A stretch of 64,000 nucleotides of DNA. Source: Hyphomicrobiales bacterium. GTDB lineage: Bacteria; Pseudomonadota; Alphaproteobacteria; Rhizobiales; Rhizobiaceae. The stretch is taken from the NCBI GenBank assembly GCA_003577315.1, contig QEVK01000008.1, forward strand, positions 1 to 64,000, written 5' to 3'. Under the pieces are notes generated by a model that saw nothing but the letters and a program-made list of their open reading frames with translations, ran no database searches and was not told the DNA's origin. A program made the translations under genes and the position numbers. Positions 18,852 through 27,726 of the stretch are shown here, in pieces. Numbering within the stretch: the first letter of the stretch is position 1; each line of letters begins with the position of its first letter.

Positions 18852-19244
18852 ATGTATCGCAGCATAACGCGCAATATCGAGGTGGCGGTGGAGCCCTTCT
18901 ACCTTGCGGAGCGCTCCGACCCGCAGGACGGGCGCTATGTCTGGGGCTATCGCGTCACCATCGCCAACCATTCCGACGATCCGATCCAGCTGCTGGCGCG
19001 CTACTGGCGCATCACCGACGCCAGCGGGCGGGTCGAGGAGGTGCGCGGGCCCGGCGTTGTCGGCGAGCAGCCGGAGCTCAACCCCGGCGACAGCTTCCAG
19101 TACACCTCGGGCTGCCCGCTGCGCACGCCCTCGGGCTTCATGGTGGGAACCTACACGGTCAGGAGCGGCAGCGGCGACTTCTTCGAGATCGACATCCCCG
19201 CCTTCTCGCTCGACCTGCCGGATGCCGGGCGCTCGCTGAACTGA
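18852..19244 (+). CDS. apaG: ApaG protein (Co2+/Mg2+ efflux-associated)
   Basis: A 130-residue ApaG with the immunoglobulin-like fold. Family blocks seen are [43 protein letters not shown] and the [18 protein letters not shown] segment. It lies 98 bp after metZ on the same strand; metZ-apaG adjacency is common in rhizobia. Its biochemical function is unsettled, with links to divalent-cation resistance. Confidence 0.93.
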   Translation: MYRSITRNIEVAVEPFYLAERSDPQDGRYVWGYRVTIANHSDDPIQLLARYWRITDASGRVEEVRGPGVVGEQPELNPGDSFQYTSGCPLRTPSGFMVGTYTVRSGSGDFFEIDIPAFSLDLPDAGRSLN

Positions 19245-19245
19245 G

Positions 19246-19503
19246 CTATTCCGGCCCGCGCTCTTCCTCGGGAAAGAGGTCGGTGTCCATCAGGGCGCGG
19301 CCGAAGCGGTAGAGGATGTCGGCGGCGAGCGTGCGCTGCCCGGCGATCAGGCGGTTATAGGCCTTGCCGGCATTGAAGTTCATGCGGCGATGCGCCTGCG
19401 GATCGATCTCGTGGATCGCCTGGGCGATACAGATCGCGATCTCGCAGACGGCTTCGGCCGTTTCCTCGCGCATCTCGGCGCGCGTCGCAAATGTCTCCGG
19501 CAT
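19246..19503 (-). CDS. Conserved hypothetical protein, 85 residues
   Basis: A small soluble, helix-rich protein with the core CEIAICIAQAIHEIDPQAHRR and the end DLFPEEERGPE. No membrane segment or metal motif. It converges on apaG with stop codons adjacent. I do not recognise a domain. Confidence 0.6.
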   Translation of the reverse strand: MPETFATRAEMREETAEAVCEIAICIAQAIHEIDPQAHRRMNFNAGKAYNRLIAGQRTLAADILYRFGRALMDTDLFPEEERGPE

Positions 19504-19597
19504 CGGATCGGCCCGCTAACCCAGTCCCCGTCCGCCGGATGGTGCACGCGATGCGTTGACTATTCATTAAGGCTGCGCGCGAATCCGGCGGGCCGGC

Positions 19598-19759
19598 TCA
19601 GCGGACGGGCGGCCGCGAGCAGCCGTCGCCCGGCCAGTCGGTGCAGGCCAGCCTGGCGTTGTCGGGGCGGATCGTGCGCTCGTCGTGCTCGACGAGGGTC
19701 GAGAAGCCCCAGGCGAAGATCGCGGCAGCCGCGGCGATCAGGATCATCTTGTACGTCAT
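19598..19759 (-). CDS. Single-helix microprotein with C-x7-C tail, 53 residues
   Basis: Starts MTYKMILIAAAAAIFAWGF, a membrane helix or uncleaved signal at residues 4-19. A charged segment LVEHDERTIRPD follows, then CTDWPGDGC and a basic PPVR end. The ATG at 19759 is preferred to one 14 codons earlier because it places the helix at the N-terminus. The layout closely parallels the 55-residue protein at 40267-40434. Confidence 0.5.
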   Translation of the reverse strand: MTYKMILIAAAAAIFAWGFSTLVEHDERTIRPDNARLACTDWPGDGCSRPPVR

Positions 19760-19879
19760 GACGCTCCCGTATTGCCCCGCCCGGACAGGCGGCGCAAGCA
19801 TGACGCCATCGCGTTCACAAAGCCTTTCGCGCGATCTTAACCATGTTCCGGCCGGAACGCGCGGCGCCGGGCGAGGCCG

Positions 19880-20254
19880 TCACCTCGCCGCGACGCAGTG
19901 CGCGGCGGGCGTGTCCTCGCCGCCCTGCATCAGGTCGTAGAGGTCGGCCTCCTCGCCCTTCGTCCACCAGACGTAGCGGCCGCCCACATAGCGGGCGCCG
20001 GAGGCGGCGACGACATTGGAGGCGACGACCGTCTCGCCGGCGATGTCCAGCACCGCGAGCGACACCTCGCCGGCATTGATATAGGTCGCGGTGACGGCGC
20101 GGCCATCGCAATCGTAGGCGGCGCTGGCGGAATCGACGCGCGTCCCGCCGGCGACGGGAATGGAGATCGAGATCGCCACCTCGGCCGCCGGGGCGGAACC
20201 CGCCGCAGCGAGGCTCGCCAGAGCGGCCGCGGCCGCCACCAAAGGAAAACGCAT
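19880..20254 (-). CDS. MliC-like periplasmic lysozyme inhibitor
   Basis: A 124-residue secreted protein: signal peptide through about residue 23 (ending APAAE), then an MliC/PliC domain with YDCDGRAVTATYINAG and the diagnostic ASGARYVGGRYVWWTKGEEADLY, with a second Cys at AAHC that can pair with the first. MliC proteins block c-type lysozyme by inserting a loop with Ser and Lys into the active site; the S of ASGARY and K of WTKG are present. Monocistronic. Confidence 0.88.
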   Translation of the reverse strand: MRFPLVAAAAALASLAAAGSAPAAEVAISISIPVAGGTRVDSASAAYDCDGRAVTATYINAGEVSLAVLDIAGETVVASNVVAASGARYVGGRYVWWTKGEEADLYDLMQGGEDTPAAHCVAAR

Positions 20255-20331
20255 CCCGTGCTCCTCGTCAAAGCGCGAACCGGCCGCCCGCCACCTTGCA
20301 CCGGGCAGCGCCGCCGTTCAAGCGCGACATC

Positions 20332-21348
20332 CTACCGCGCGGCGGCGAAGTCGGCCGGATCGAACTCGTAGTGCTTGGAGCAGAACTCGCACGACACGCG
20401 GATGACGCCGTCCTCCGTGCTGTCGGCGATCTCCTCGGCAGTGAAGCCGTCGAGGATGGCGCGGATCTTCTCGCGCGAGCAGGAGCAGTCGTCGACGACC
20501 CCGACGCCGTCGAACACGCGCACGCCATGCTCGTGGAACAGGCGGTAGAGCAGCCGCTCGGCGCTGACGGTGGGGTCGAACAGCTCGTCCGGCGACACGG
20601 TGGCGAGCAGGGAACGCACCTCGGCCCAGGCGTCGTCGGCGGGATCGGGCATGTCGTCCTCGTCGTCGCCACCATCGGGGCCACCATCGGGACCGTCGCC
20701 GCCCGGCAGGTCGGGCTGGCGCATGCGCCCGGGCGCCTCGGGGAGGAACTGCGCCAGCAGGCCGCCGGCGCGCCAGTGAACGGCCGGGCCGTCCGGCCCC
20801 GGCACGATCTGGCGCGTGACGGCGAGCCGCACGTCGGTCGGGATCTGCTCCGACTGGCGGAAATAGGTGCGCGCGACCTCCTCCAGCGAGGCGCCGTCGA
20901 GCTGGACGATACCCTGGTAGCGCTGCATCCAGGCGCCCTGATCGACGGTGAGCGCCAGCACGCCCTTGCCGAGCAGATCCTGCGGCGAGGCGCGGCCCTG
21001 CGCGACCGCCTCGTCGAGCCGCGCGGCGTCGAAGCGGGCATAGGCGCGCAGCGAGCGCGGCGTGGCGAAGTCGGCGACCAAAAGGTCGACCGGCCCGTCG
21101 GTACGGGTCTGGAGGATGAACTTGCCCTGGAACTTCAGCGCCGTGCCGAGCAGGACGGTCAGCACCATGGCCTCCGCCAGCAGGCGGGCGACGGGCTCGG
21201 GATAGTCGTGGCGCGGCAGGATGGCGTCGAGCACCGGGCCGAGCTGCACGGCGCGGCCGCGCACGTCGAGCGCGGCCACCTCGAAGGGAACCACGTGGTC
21301 GTCGCCGGCGAAGCCGAACTCGCCGAGCCTGATTTGCGTGTCAGTCAC
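20332..21348 (-). CDS. hslO: Redox-regulated chaperone Hsp33
   Basis: A 338-residue Hsp33. The C-terminal zinc switch is intact: CSC in VDDCSCSREK and CEFC in RVSCEFCSKHYEF. Oxidation of these cysteines releases zinc and activates holdase activity against unfolded proteins. An acidic Gly/Asp-rich insertion (about residues 210-230) separates the N-terminal domain from the linker. The GTG at 21348 with AGGAACG upstream is preferred to an ATG ten codons earlier. It lies about 130 bp downstream of argF in the same direction. Confidence 0.92.
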   Translation of the reverse strand: MTDTQIRLGEFGFAGDDHVVPFEVAALDVRGRAVQLGPVLDAILPRHDYPEPVARLLAEAMVLTVLLGTALKFQGKFILQTRTDGPVDLLVADFATPRSLRAYARFDAARLDEAVAQGRASPQDLLGKGVLALTVDQGAWMQRYQGIVQLDGASLEEVARTYFRQSEQIPTDVRLAVTRQIVPGPDGPAVHWRAGGLLAQFLPEAPGRMRQPDLPGGDGPDGGPDGGDDEDDMPDPADDAWAEVRSLLATVSPDELFDPTVSAERLLYRLFHEHGVRVFDGVGVVDDCSCSREKIRAILDGFTAEEIADSTEDGVIRVSCEFCSKHYEFDPADFAAAR

Positions 21349-21475
21349 TGGAACGTTCCTGTGTGCGGGCGCGGGCATTGCCGGCGTCGCCCCGCGACGC
21401 GCCGACCCTCAAACGCCGGAAATGGACGGGCGAGACCGCAACATAGGAACCCGCCCCGCCCCGATCAAGCATCCG

Positions 21476-22393
21476 TCAGGCGCCGAGGCACCAGGCAAGC
21501 ACGGCCTTCTGCGCGTGCAGGCGGTTTTCCGCCTCGTCGAACACCACCGAATGCGGCCCGTCGATGACGCCGTCCGTCACCTCCTCGCCGCGATGGGCGG
21601 GCAGGCAGTGCATGAACAGCGCGTCCGGCCTGGCATGCGCCATCAGCGCCTCGTTGACCTGATAGGGCAGGAACACGTTGTGGCCGCGGGCGCGATGCTC
21701 CTGGCCCATCGACACCCAGGTGTCGGTGACGACGCAGTCGGCGTCCTTCACCGCCTCCTGCGGCGAGCGCATGACGGCGACGCGGCCGCCATTGGCGAGC
21801 GACCAGTCGAGCATGGCCCGCGACGGCTCGCTGCCTTCCGGCACCGCGATATTGAGGCGGAAGTCGAAGCGGGCCGATGCCTGCATCAGCGAATGCAGCA
21901 CGTTGTTGCCGTCGCCGGTCCAGGCGAACAGCCGGTCCTTCACCGGGCCGCGATGCTCCTCGTAGGTCATGACGTCGGCCATGATCTGGCAGGGGTGGGT
22001 GTCGTCGGTCAGCCCGTTGATGACGGGCACGGTGGCGTGCTCGGCCAGCTCGACCAGCCGGCCGTGCTCGGTGGTGCGGATCATGATGGCGTCGACGTAG
22101 CGCGACAGCACCCTGGCCGTGTCGGCGATGGTCTCGGAGCGGCCGAGCTGCATCTCCGCGCCGGTGAGCATCACCGTCTCGCCGCCGAGCTGGCGCATGC
22201 CGACGTCGAAGGAGACGCGGGTGCGCGTCGACGGCTTCTCGAAGATCATCGCCAGCACCTTGCCGGCGAGCGGCTTTTCGCTGCCGCCCGCCTTGAGGCG
22301 ATGCTTGCGGGCGCGCGCGTCGTCGAGGATCGCGCGCAGGTCGGAGGCGGAGACGGCGGAAAGGTCGAGGAAGTGCCGGAAGGACGCGCTCAT
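21476..22393 (-). CDS. argF: Ornithine carbamoyltransferase
   Basis: A 305-residue anabolic enzyme making citrulline from ornithine and carbamoyl phosphate. Visible motifs are carbamoyl-phosphate binding [13 protein letters not shown], the [11 protein letters not shown] segment, the ornithine-binding WVSMGQE and the [11 protein letters not shown] loop with the active-site Cys. The start codon overlaps the argD stop (ATGA), so the two are translated together for arginine synthesis. Confidence 0.97.
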   Translation of the reverse strand: MSASFRHFLDLSAVSASDLRAILDDARARKHRLKAGGSEKPLAGKVLAMIFEKPSTRTRVSFDVGMRQLGGETVMLTGAEMQLGRSETIADTARVLSRYVDAIMIRTTEHGRLVELAEHATVPVINGLTDDTHPCQIMADVMTYEEHRGPVKDRLFAWTGDGNNVLHSLMQASARFDFRLNIAVPEGSEPSRAMLDWSLANGGRVAVMRSPQEAVKDADCVVTDTWVSMGQEHRARGHNVFLPYQVNEALMAHARPDALFMHCLPAHRGEEVTDGVIDGPHSVVFDEAENRLHAQKAVLAWCLGA

Positions 22394-23601
22394 GACGCGG
22401 CCTTCTTCATCTCGGCCGCAGCGGGGGACGCAGCCAGGGTCGCGGCGGCGGCGCGGATGCGCTCCACGCCCTCGCGGATCTCCTCGTCGCTGACGGTGAG
22501 CGGCGGCAGGAACCGCACGACATTGTCGCCGGCCCCGACCGCGAGCAGCCTGGCGTCGCGCAGCGCGTCGATGACGGCCGTGTTGGCCACGCGGCACTTG
22601 AGGCCGAGCAGCAGGCCGGCGCCGCGCACGTCCTCGAACACCTGCGGAAACTCGTCCACAACCGAGGCGAACGCCTGGCGCGCGACCAGCGCGCGATCCT
22701 GCACCGATTGCAGGAAGCCCTCCTCCAGCACGATGTCGAGCACCGCGTTGCCCACGGCCATGGCGAGCGGGTTGCCGCCGAAGGTGGTGCCGTGGACGCC
22801 GGCCGTCATGCCGGCGGCCGCCTTCTCGGTGGCGAGGCAGGCGCCGACGGGAAAGCCGCCGCCGATACCCTTGGCGATGGCCATGATGTCGGGGACGGCG
22901 CCCGTCCACTCATGGGCGAACAGCCTGCCGGTGCGGCCGACGCCGGACTGCACCTCGTCGAGGATGAGCAGCAGGTCGTGGCGGTCGCACAGCGCGCGCA
23001 GCGTCTCCATGAAGGACGCCGGCACGACGCGGATGCCGCCCTCGCCCTGCACCGGCTCGATCAGGATCGCGGCGGTCTCGGGGCCGATGGCCTTTTCGAG
23101 CGCCTCGACGTCGCCGAACGGCACCTGGTCGAAGCCCTCGACCTTGGGACCGAAGCCCTCGAGATACTTCTTCTGGCCGCCGGCGGCGATGGTGGCCAGC
23201 GTGCGGCCGTGGAACGCGCCCTCGAAGGTGACGACGCGGTAGCGCTCGGGCCGGCCGTTGACATAGTGGTAGCGCCGCGCCGTCTTGATGGCGCATTCGA
23301 GCGCCTCGGCGCCCGAATTGGTGAAGAAGACACGATCCGCGAAGGTGGCCTCGGCCAGCCGCCCGGCCAGCCGCGACTGTCCCGGGATCTCGTAGAGGTT
23401 GGAGACGTGCCACAGCTTGCCGGCCTGCTCGGTGAGCGCGGCCACGAGATGGGGATGGCAGTGGCCGAGCGAGTTGACGGCGATGCCGGCGGCGAAATCG
23501 AGATATCGCTCGCCGGTCTCCGTCACCAGCCAGCTTCCCTCCCCCCGCTCGAACGCCAGCGGCGCGCGGGCAAAGGTCTCGTAAAGCGCCGAACCGCTCA
23601 T
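22390..23601 (-). CDS. argD: Acetylornithine aminotransferase
   Basis: A 403-residue class III PLP aminotransferase. Blocks seen are [45 protein letters not shown], the PLP lysine in [13 protein letters not shown] and [12 protein letters not shown]. It makes N2-acetylornithine and may also act on succinyldiaminopimelate. The start [14 protein letters not shown] fits the family. Its upstream region holds a promoter and a terminator-like hairpin immediately before the coding sequence. Confidence 0.95.
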   Translation of the reverse strand: MSGSALYETFARAPLAFERGEGSWLVTETGERYLDFAAGIAVNSLGHCHPHLVAALTEQAGKLWHVSNLYEIPGQSRLAGRLAEATFADRVFFTNSGAEALECAIKTARRYHYVNGRPERYRVVTFEGAFHGRTLATIAAGGQKKYLEGFGPKVEGFDQVPFGDVEALEKAIGPETAAILIEPVQGEGGIRVVPASFMETLRALCDRHDLLLILDEVQSGVGRTGRLFAHEWTGAVPDIMAIAKGIGGGFPVGACLATEKAAAGMTAGVHGTTFGGNPLAMAVGNAVLDIVLEEGFLQSVQDRALVARQAFASVVDEFPQVFEDVRGAGLLLGLKCRVANTAVIDALRDARLLAVGAGDNVVRFLPPLTVSDEEIREGVERIRAAAATLAASPAAAEMKKAAS

Positions 23602-23638
23602 GCCATGCCTCTCAGATCGCTTGTGATCACGAACAACC

Positions 23639-23701
23639 AAAAAAGCCGCCCAAAGGGCGGCGCAGGCCAATCTATATCGGCTTTCAAGCCAAACGTGTCA
23701 A
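23639..23701 (-). promoter_or_regulatory. argD promoter with a 5'-end hairpin
   Basis: On the minus strand TTGACA (23701-23696) is followed after 17 bases by GATATA (23678-23673), a good sigma-70-type promoter. The spacer contains GGCTT-GA-AAGCC, a short palindrome. Just downstream, GCCGCCC and GGGCGGC (23661-23645) form a stem followed by six T residues, ending 37 bases before the argD start. The stem would lie at the very 5' end of the transcript. Confidence 0.5.
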
Positions 23702-23786
23702 ATAAAACGTCTCGAAGCCGCGGGCGCGCGGCCGGTCCGGCGCGTGCGTCGGCGGCGGCCACACGCCCAAGTTGGGGAAAACCGCA

Positions 23787-23943
23787 GAATCCGATTCCCT
23801 GTGGCCGGCCGACTCTTGTCACGGAGTCAGCCGATACTGTACCTTGGCGTCAAGAAATATCTAGATTTCGTGCGGCGGAACCAATCACCCCTGTAGATGT
23901 GGTGTCGTGCCGGCAGCAGCCGGACGGGAAGGGATTCGGATTC
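23787..23943 (+). promoter_or_regulatory. Cluster of six GANTC sites upstream of gcrA
   Basis: GANTC occurs at 23787, 23793, 23811, 23824, 23933 and 23939 within 157 bp, against one per 256 bp expected by chance. GANTC is the target of the cell-cycle methyltransferase CcrM, and GcrA activates promoters carrying methylated sites. The block is the probable gcrA control region. Confidence 0.65.
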
Positions 23944-23973
23944 GGCGCATGCGATTAGCAGGAGCCTGTGCTC

Positions 23974-24480
23974 ATGAACTGGACCGACGAACGCGTTGAA
24001 CTGCTCAAGAAACTGTGGGCGGAAGGGTTGAGCGCGAGCCAGATCGCAAACCAGCTCGGCGGGGTCAGCCGCAATGCCGTGATCGGCAAGGTGCATCGCC
24101 TGAAGCTGTCGGGACGCGGCCGGGCGTCGGCCGCGCAGCCGCGCGCGAAGAAGGCCCCGGCCGCCGGCACGGCCAAGACCGCCAGCCGCCCGGTGCGCAC
24201 CGTCGTCGCCACCGTCGGCGCGACCGCGCTTGCCGTTCAGTTCGACGCCGAGCCGGTCGCCCGGCAGGTGCTGCGTCCGGCCGAGGACGTGGTGGTGCCG
24301 ATCTCGCGGCGGCTGAACCTGATCCAGTTGACCGAGCGCACCTGCAAATGGCCGAACGGCGACCCGCTCGCCGAGGATTTCAGCTTCTGCGGCAACGAGG
24401 CCGGCGAGAGCGGCCCCTATTGCGGCTATCATTCCCGGATCGCCTACCAGCCTGCGTCGGAGCGGCGGCGGCTGCGATAA
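23974..24480 (+). CDS. gcrA: Cell cycle regulator GcrA
   Basis: A 168-residue GcrA. The N-terminal DNA-binding domain MNWTDERVELLKKLWAEG...SRNAVIGKVHRL is diagnostic; a flexible Ala/Lys/Arg-rich linker follows; the C-terminal sigma-70-binding part has TCKWPNGDP, FCGNEA and PYCGYHSRIAY with conserved Cys residues. GcrA binds RNA polymerase and stimulates promoters with CcrM-methylated GANTC sites. The ATG at 23974 is the family start; a GTG two codons earlier sits closer to the AGGAG. Divergent from argD. Confidence 0.97.
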   Translation: MNWTDERVELLKKLWAEGLSASQIANQLGGVSRNAVIGKVHRLKLSGRGRASAAQPRAKKAPAAGTAKTASRPVRTVVATVGATALAVQFDAEPVARQVLRPAEDVVVPISRRLNLIQLTERTCKWPNGDPLAEDFSFCGNEAGESGPYCGYHSRIAYQPASERRRLR

Positions 24481-24519
24481 GACGCAGGCCCGCGCGCTTC
24501 CCCGCGCGGAGCTCCGTCT

Positions 24520-25248
24520 TCAGGCCGTGCCTTCGCCCGCGTGGGCGACCGTGACGTCGTGGCTCCTGTCGCCCTTGGCGCGTTCGAGCGGCAACTGCTC
24601 GCCGGTGACCATGTGGTAGACGGTCTCGGCGATGTTGGTGGCGTGGTCGCCGATGCGCTCGATGTTCTTGGCGCAGAACAGCAGGTGCGTGCAGGGCGAG
24701 ATGTTGCGCGGGTCCTCCATCATGTAGGTCAGCAGCTCGCGGAACAGCGAGGTGTACATGGCGTCGATCTCGCCGTCGCGGTCGCGCATGAAGGAGATCG
24801 CCCCGACCGAGCGCGAGGCGTAGATGTCGAGCACCTGCTTCAGTTGCGTCAGCGCCAGCGTCGCCAGCGCCTCGATGCCGCGAAAGAGCTGCACGGGCTG
24901 GCGCGTCTCGGCGATGGCGACCACGCGCTTGGCGATGTTCTTGCCGAGGTCGCCGACGCGCTCGAGGTCGGAGGAGATGCGGATCGCGCCGACGATCTCG
25001 CGCAGGTCGTCGGCCATGGGCTGGCGTCGCGCGATCAGCAGGATGGCGTGGTCGTCGATCCAGCGCTCGCCCTCGTCGAGGACGGCGTCGTCGGCGATGA
25101 CCTTGCGGGCGAGCGCGATGTCGCCGTTGATGAGGGCCGCGACCGCCTCGTCCACCATGCGCTCGGCATGGCCGCCCATGGCGGCGATGCGGTTGCCGAG
25201 CGTGGCAAGTTCCTCGTCATAGGCGCGGACGATGTGGCGGGTGTTCAT
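24520..25248 (-). CDS. phoU: Phosphate signalling protein PhoU
   Basis: A 242-residue PhoU with two three-helix repeats. Each half shows the metal-binding ExxxD-type motif: RISSDLERVGDLGKNIAKR and FCAKNIERIGDHATNIAE. PhoU links the Pst phosphate transporter to PhoR and restrains PhoR kinase activity when phosphate is plentiful. It lies downstream of phoR on the same strand. The transporter genes pstSCAB usually found between them are absent. Confidence 0.96.
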   Translation of the reverse strand: MNTRHIVRAYDEELATLGNRIAAMGGHAERMVDEAVAALINGDIALARKVIADDAVLDEGERWIDDHAILLIARRQPMADDLREIVGAIRISSDLERVGDLGKNIAKRVVAIAETRQPVQLFRGIEALATLALTQLKQVLDIYASRSVGAISFMRDRDGEIDAMYTSLFRELLTYMMEDPRNISPCTHLLFCAKNIERIGDHATNIAETVYHMVTGEQLPLERAKGDRSHDVTVAHAGEGTA

Positions 25249-25339
25249 GGATAGCGGATGCCCGATGCGGTTGCGATCGTGAAATCATAGGCTATCCGCG
25301 TGACAGGAAAAAGAAAGCAGTTGCGGGCGCGCGGTCGTG

Positions 25340-26401
25340 TCACGCGGCCGGCAGGTAGACGATGAAGGACGCGCCCTCGCCCGGCTTCGAGCGCACGACG
25401 AGCCGGCCGTCGTGGCGGGTCAGGATGTGCTTGACGATGGCGAGGCCGAGGCCGGTGCCGTTCTTGACCCGGCTCGTCTCGGGGTCGATGCGGTAGAAGC
25501 GCTCGGTGATGCGCGGGATGTGCTCCTCGGCGATGCCGGGGCCCCAGTCGCGGAACGTGACGGCGACCTCCGGCACCGGGCCGGCCTCGGCCGGGGCGAT
25601 GGCGATGTCGACGCGGCCGCCCGACTGGCCGTACTTGCAGGCATTCTCGAGCAGGTTGACGAAGACCTGGATCAGCTCGTCGCGGTTGCCGGAGACCAGG
25701 ACCGGCGCGGCCGGGCGCTCGAAGGCGACGGCGACGCCGTATTCGGCGGCGAGGTGGCCGAGCGAGTCGACCACGCCGGCGACGGTCTCGCCGAGGTCGA
25801 CCCTGTCGCGCGAGGGCAGATGCGGCTTCATCTCGATGCGCGACAGGGTGAGCAGGTCGTCGATCAGGCGCGCCATGCGGGCCGTCTGCGCCTGCATGAT
25901 CTCGAGAAAGCTGTCGCGCGCCTTCGCGTCGTTGCGGGCGGGGCCGCGCAGCGTCTCGATGAAGCCGGAGATGGAGGCGAGCGGCGTGCGCAGCTCGTGG
26001 CTGGCGTTGGCGATGAAGTCGGCGCGCATGCGGTCGATGCGGCGCGTCTCGCTCTGGTCCTTGAAGTGGACCATGAACAGGCCGCCGCCGGCGCCGACCG
26101 GCATGGCCGAGATGCGGAAGGCGCGCTCGATGGGCACGCGCTCGCCATAGTCGATGGCGCCGGCGCGGCCCTCCTTCAGGAGCGCGGCGAGAAGGCGCTG
26201 CATGTCGGGGGTGCGGAACCTGTGGGCCAGCACCGTGCCCTGCGGGATGCGGCCGAAGGCGGCGACGGCGGCCTCGTTGGCGTAGCGCACCGTGCCGCGC
26301 GCGTCGAGGATGACGATGGGGTCGGGAACGGCGGCGGCGAGGTCGCGCGCCGACAGCGCGTCGACCGCCGCATCGTCATAGTGCGCCATCGCCTCCGGCA
26401 T
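25340..26401 (-). CDS. phoR: Phosphate regulon sensor histidine kinase PhoR
   Basis: A 353-residue kinase. A PAS domain spans about residues 20-115 (PDPIVILDARGTVRYANEAA). The H-box ANASHELRTPLASISGFIETL holds the phospho-accepting His, and N, G1 and G2 boxes follow (NLLENACKYG, DWGPGIAEEHIPRITERFYRID, GTGLGLAIVKHIL). No membrane segment is seen in this reading, unlike E. coli PhoR. The identity rests on the PhoR-like PAS/H-box and on neighbouring phoU. The response regulator phoB is not in the window. Confidence 0.85.
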   Translation of the reverse strand: MPEAMAHYDDAAVDALSARDLAAAVPDPIVILDARGTVRYANEAAVAAFGRIPQGTVLAHRFRTPDMQRLLAALLKEGRAGAIDYGERVPIERAFRISAMPVGAGGGLFMVHFKDQSETRRIDRMRADFIANASHELRTPLASISGFIETLRGPARNDAKARDSFLEIMQAQTARMARLIDDLLTLSRIEMKPHLPSRDRVDLGETVAGVVDSLGHLAAEYGVAVAFERPAAPVLVSGNRDELIQVFVNLLENACKYGQSGGRVDIAIAPAEAGPVPEVAVTFRDWGPGIAEEHIPRITERFYRIDPETSRVKNGTGLGLAIVKHILTRHDGRLVVRSKPGEGASFIVYLPAA

Positions 26402-26505
26402 GCGTTCTTCCCTCCGGGCCCGTCACAGTCCGCGACACCATGGTTAGCCCGTATTGCAGGATCATCTCAACGGCGGTGGACGCATACCGGGCAGATGCGC
26501 CCCCG

Positions 26506-27621
26506 TCAGGCCGCGATCCTGGCCGCGGCAAGCGCGGCCGGCAGCGTCTGCGCGAACAGCTCCATCTCGGCATCGGGGCCGACGCTGACGCGGATGCAGC
26601 GGTCGAGCACCGGGGCGGCGGGCTTGCGCACGAAGACGTCGCGCTCGATCAGGCCCTGGAGCACGGCAAGCGCGAAGGCGCCGTCGCCGCCGCAGTCGAT
26701 GGCGACGAAGTTGGTGGCCGAGGGCAGCGCCGACAGGCCGCAGCCGGAAGCGATCGCCGCGATGCGGGCGCGGCCGGCGGCGACCCTGCCGAGCACGTTT
26801 GCCAGATGGTCCTTGTCGGCGAGGGCGGCGAGCGCGGCCGCCTGCGTCATGCGGCTCATGCCGAAATGGTCGCGCACCTTGTCGAAGGCGCGGATCGCCT
26901 CCGCCTCGCCCACGGCGTAGCCGCAGCGCATGCCGGCAAGGCCGTAGGCCTTGGAGAAGGTGCGCATGCGCAGCACGTTCGGCCGCGCGACGTCGAGCGC
27001 CGGAATGGCCGAGGCCGGCGCGGTCTCGCCATAGGCCTCGTCGAGCACCAGCATCGTGGTCTCGGGCAGCGCCTCGATCAGCCGCGAAACCTCGTGGGCC
27101 TCCCACCAGGTGCCCATCGGGTTGTCGGGATTGGCGAGGTAGAGCAGCGGCGCGTTCTCGCGGCGGACGGCGGCGAGCAGACCCTCAAGATCCTCGCGGT
27201 CGTCGCGGTAGGGCACGGTGACGAGGCGGCCGCCGAAGCCGGCGACATGGTAGTTGAAGGTGGGATAGCCGCCGAGCGAGGTGACGACCGGCTGGCCGGG
27301 CTCCACGAACAGCCGCACGATCAGGCCGAGCAGCCCGTCGATGCCGCCGCCGACGGCGACGTTGCCGGCCGCGACGCCGAGGTCGGCGGCCAGCGCCTGC
27401 TTGAGGTCGTGGTTTTCCGGGTCGCCGTATTTCCACACGTCGCCGGCCGCCTCGCGCATCGCCGCGATCGCCTTCGGCGACGGGCCGAAGCCGCTCTCGT
27501 TGGCGCCGATGCGGGCGCGGAACGCCCTGCCCCGCGCGCGCTCCTGCGCCTCGGGGCCGACGAAGGGAACGGTCGCCGGCAGGCCGGCGGCAAGCGTGGT
27601 CAAAGCGGGACGCGATGTCAT
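26506..27621 (-). CDS. HisC-like PLP-dependent aminotransferase
   Basis: A 371-residue fold-type I aminotransferase of the histidinol-phosphate aminotransferase group. Blocks seen are IGANESGFGPSPKAI, YGDPENHDLKQAL, LANPDNPMGTWW, LDEAYGE and the PLP lysine in RTFSKAYGLAGMRCGY. It lies away from any his operon and the genome probably has a separate hisC, so the substrate could be another aromatic or beta-amino alcohol phosphate. The start at 27621 gives the family N-terminus MTSRPALTT. Confidence 0.82.
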   Translation of the reverse strand: MTSRPALTTLAAGLPATVPFVGPEAQERARGRAFRARIGANESGFGPSPKAIAAMREAAGDVWKYGDPENHDLKQALAADLGVAAGNVAVGGGIDGLLGLIVRLFVEPGQPVVTSLGGYPTFNYHVAGFGGRLVTVPYRDDREDLEGLLAAVRRENAPLLYLANPDNPMGTWWEAHEVSRLIEALPETTMLVLDEAYGETAPASAIPALDVARPNVLRMRTFSKAYGLAGMRCGYAVGEAEAIRAFDKVRDHFGMSRMTQAAALAALADKDHLANVLGRVAAGRARIAAIASGCGLSALPSATNFVAIDCGGDGAFALAVLQGLIERDVFVRKPAAPVLDRCIRVSVGPDAEMELFAQTLPAALAAARIAA

Positions 27622-27726
27622 GGCAGGGCGGGCCTCCTCGATCTGTCGCGATCCAATAAAGCCAATCGGCGCGGGGGGAAAGGGCGCAGCAGCCCGCAAC
27701 GCCCGCGAACGGCGGCGGCCTCGCCG

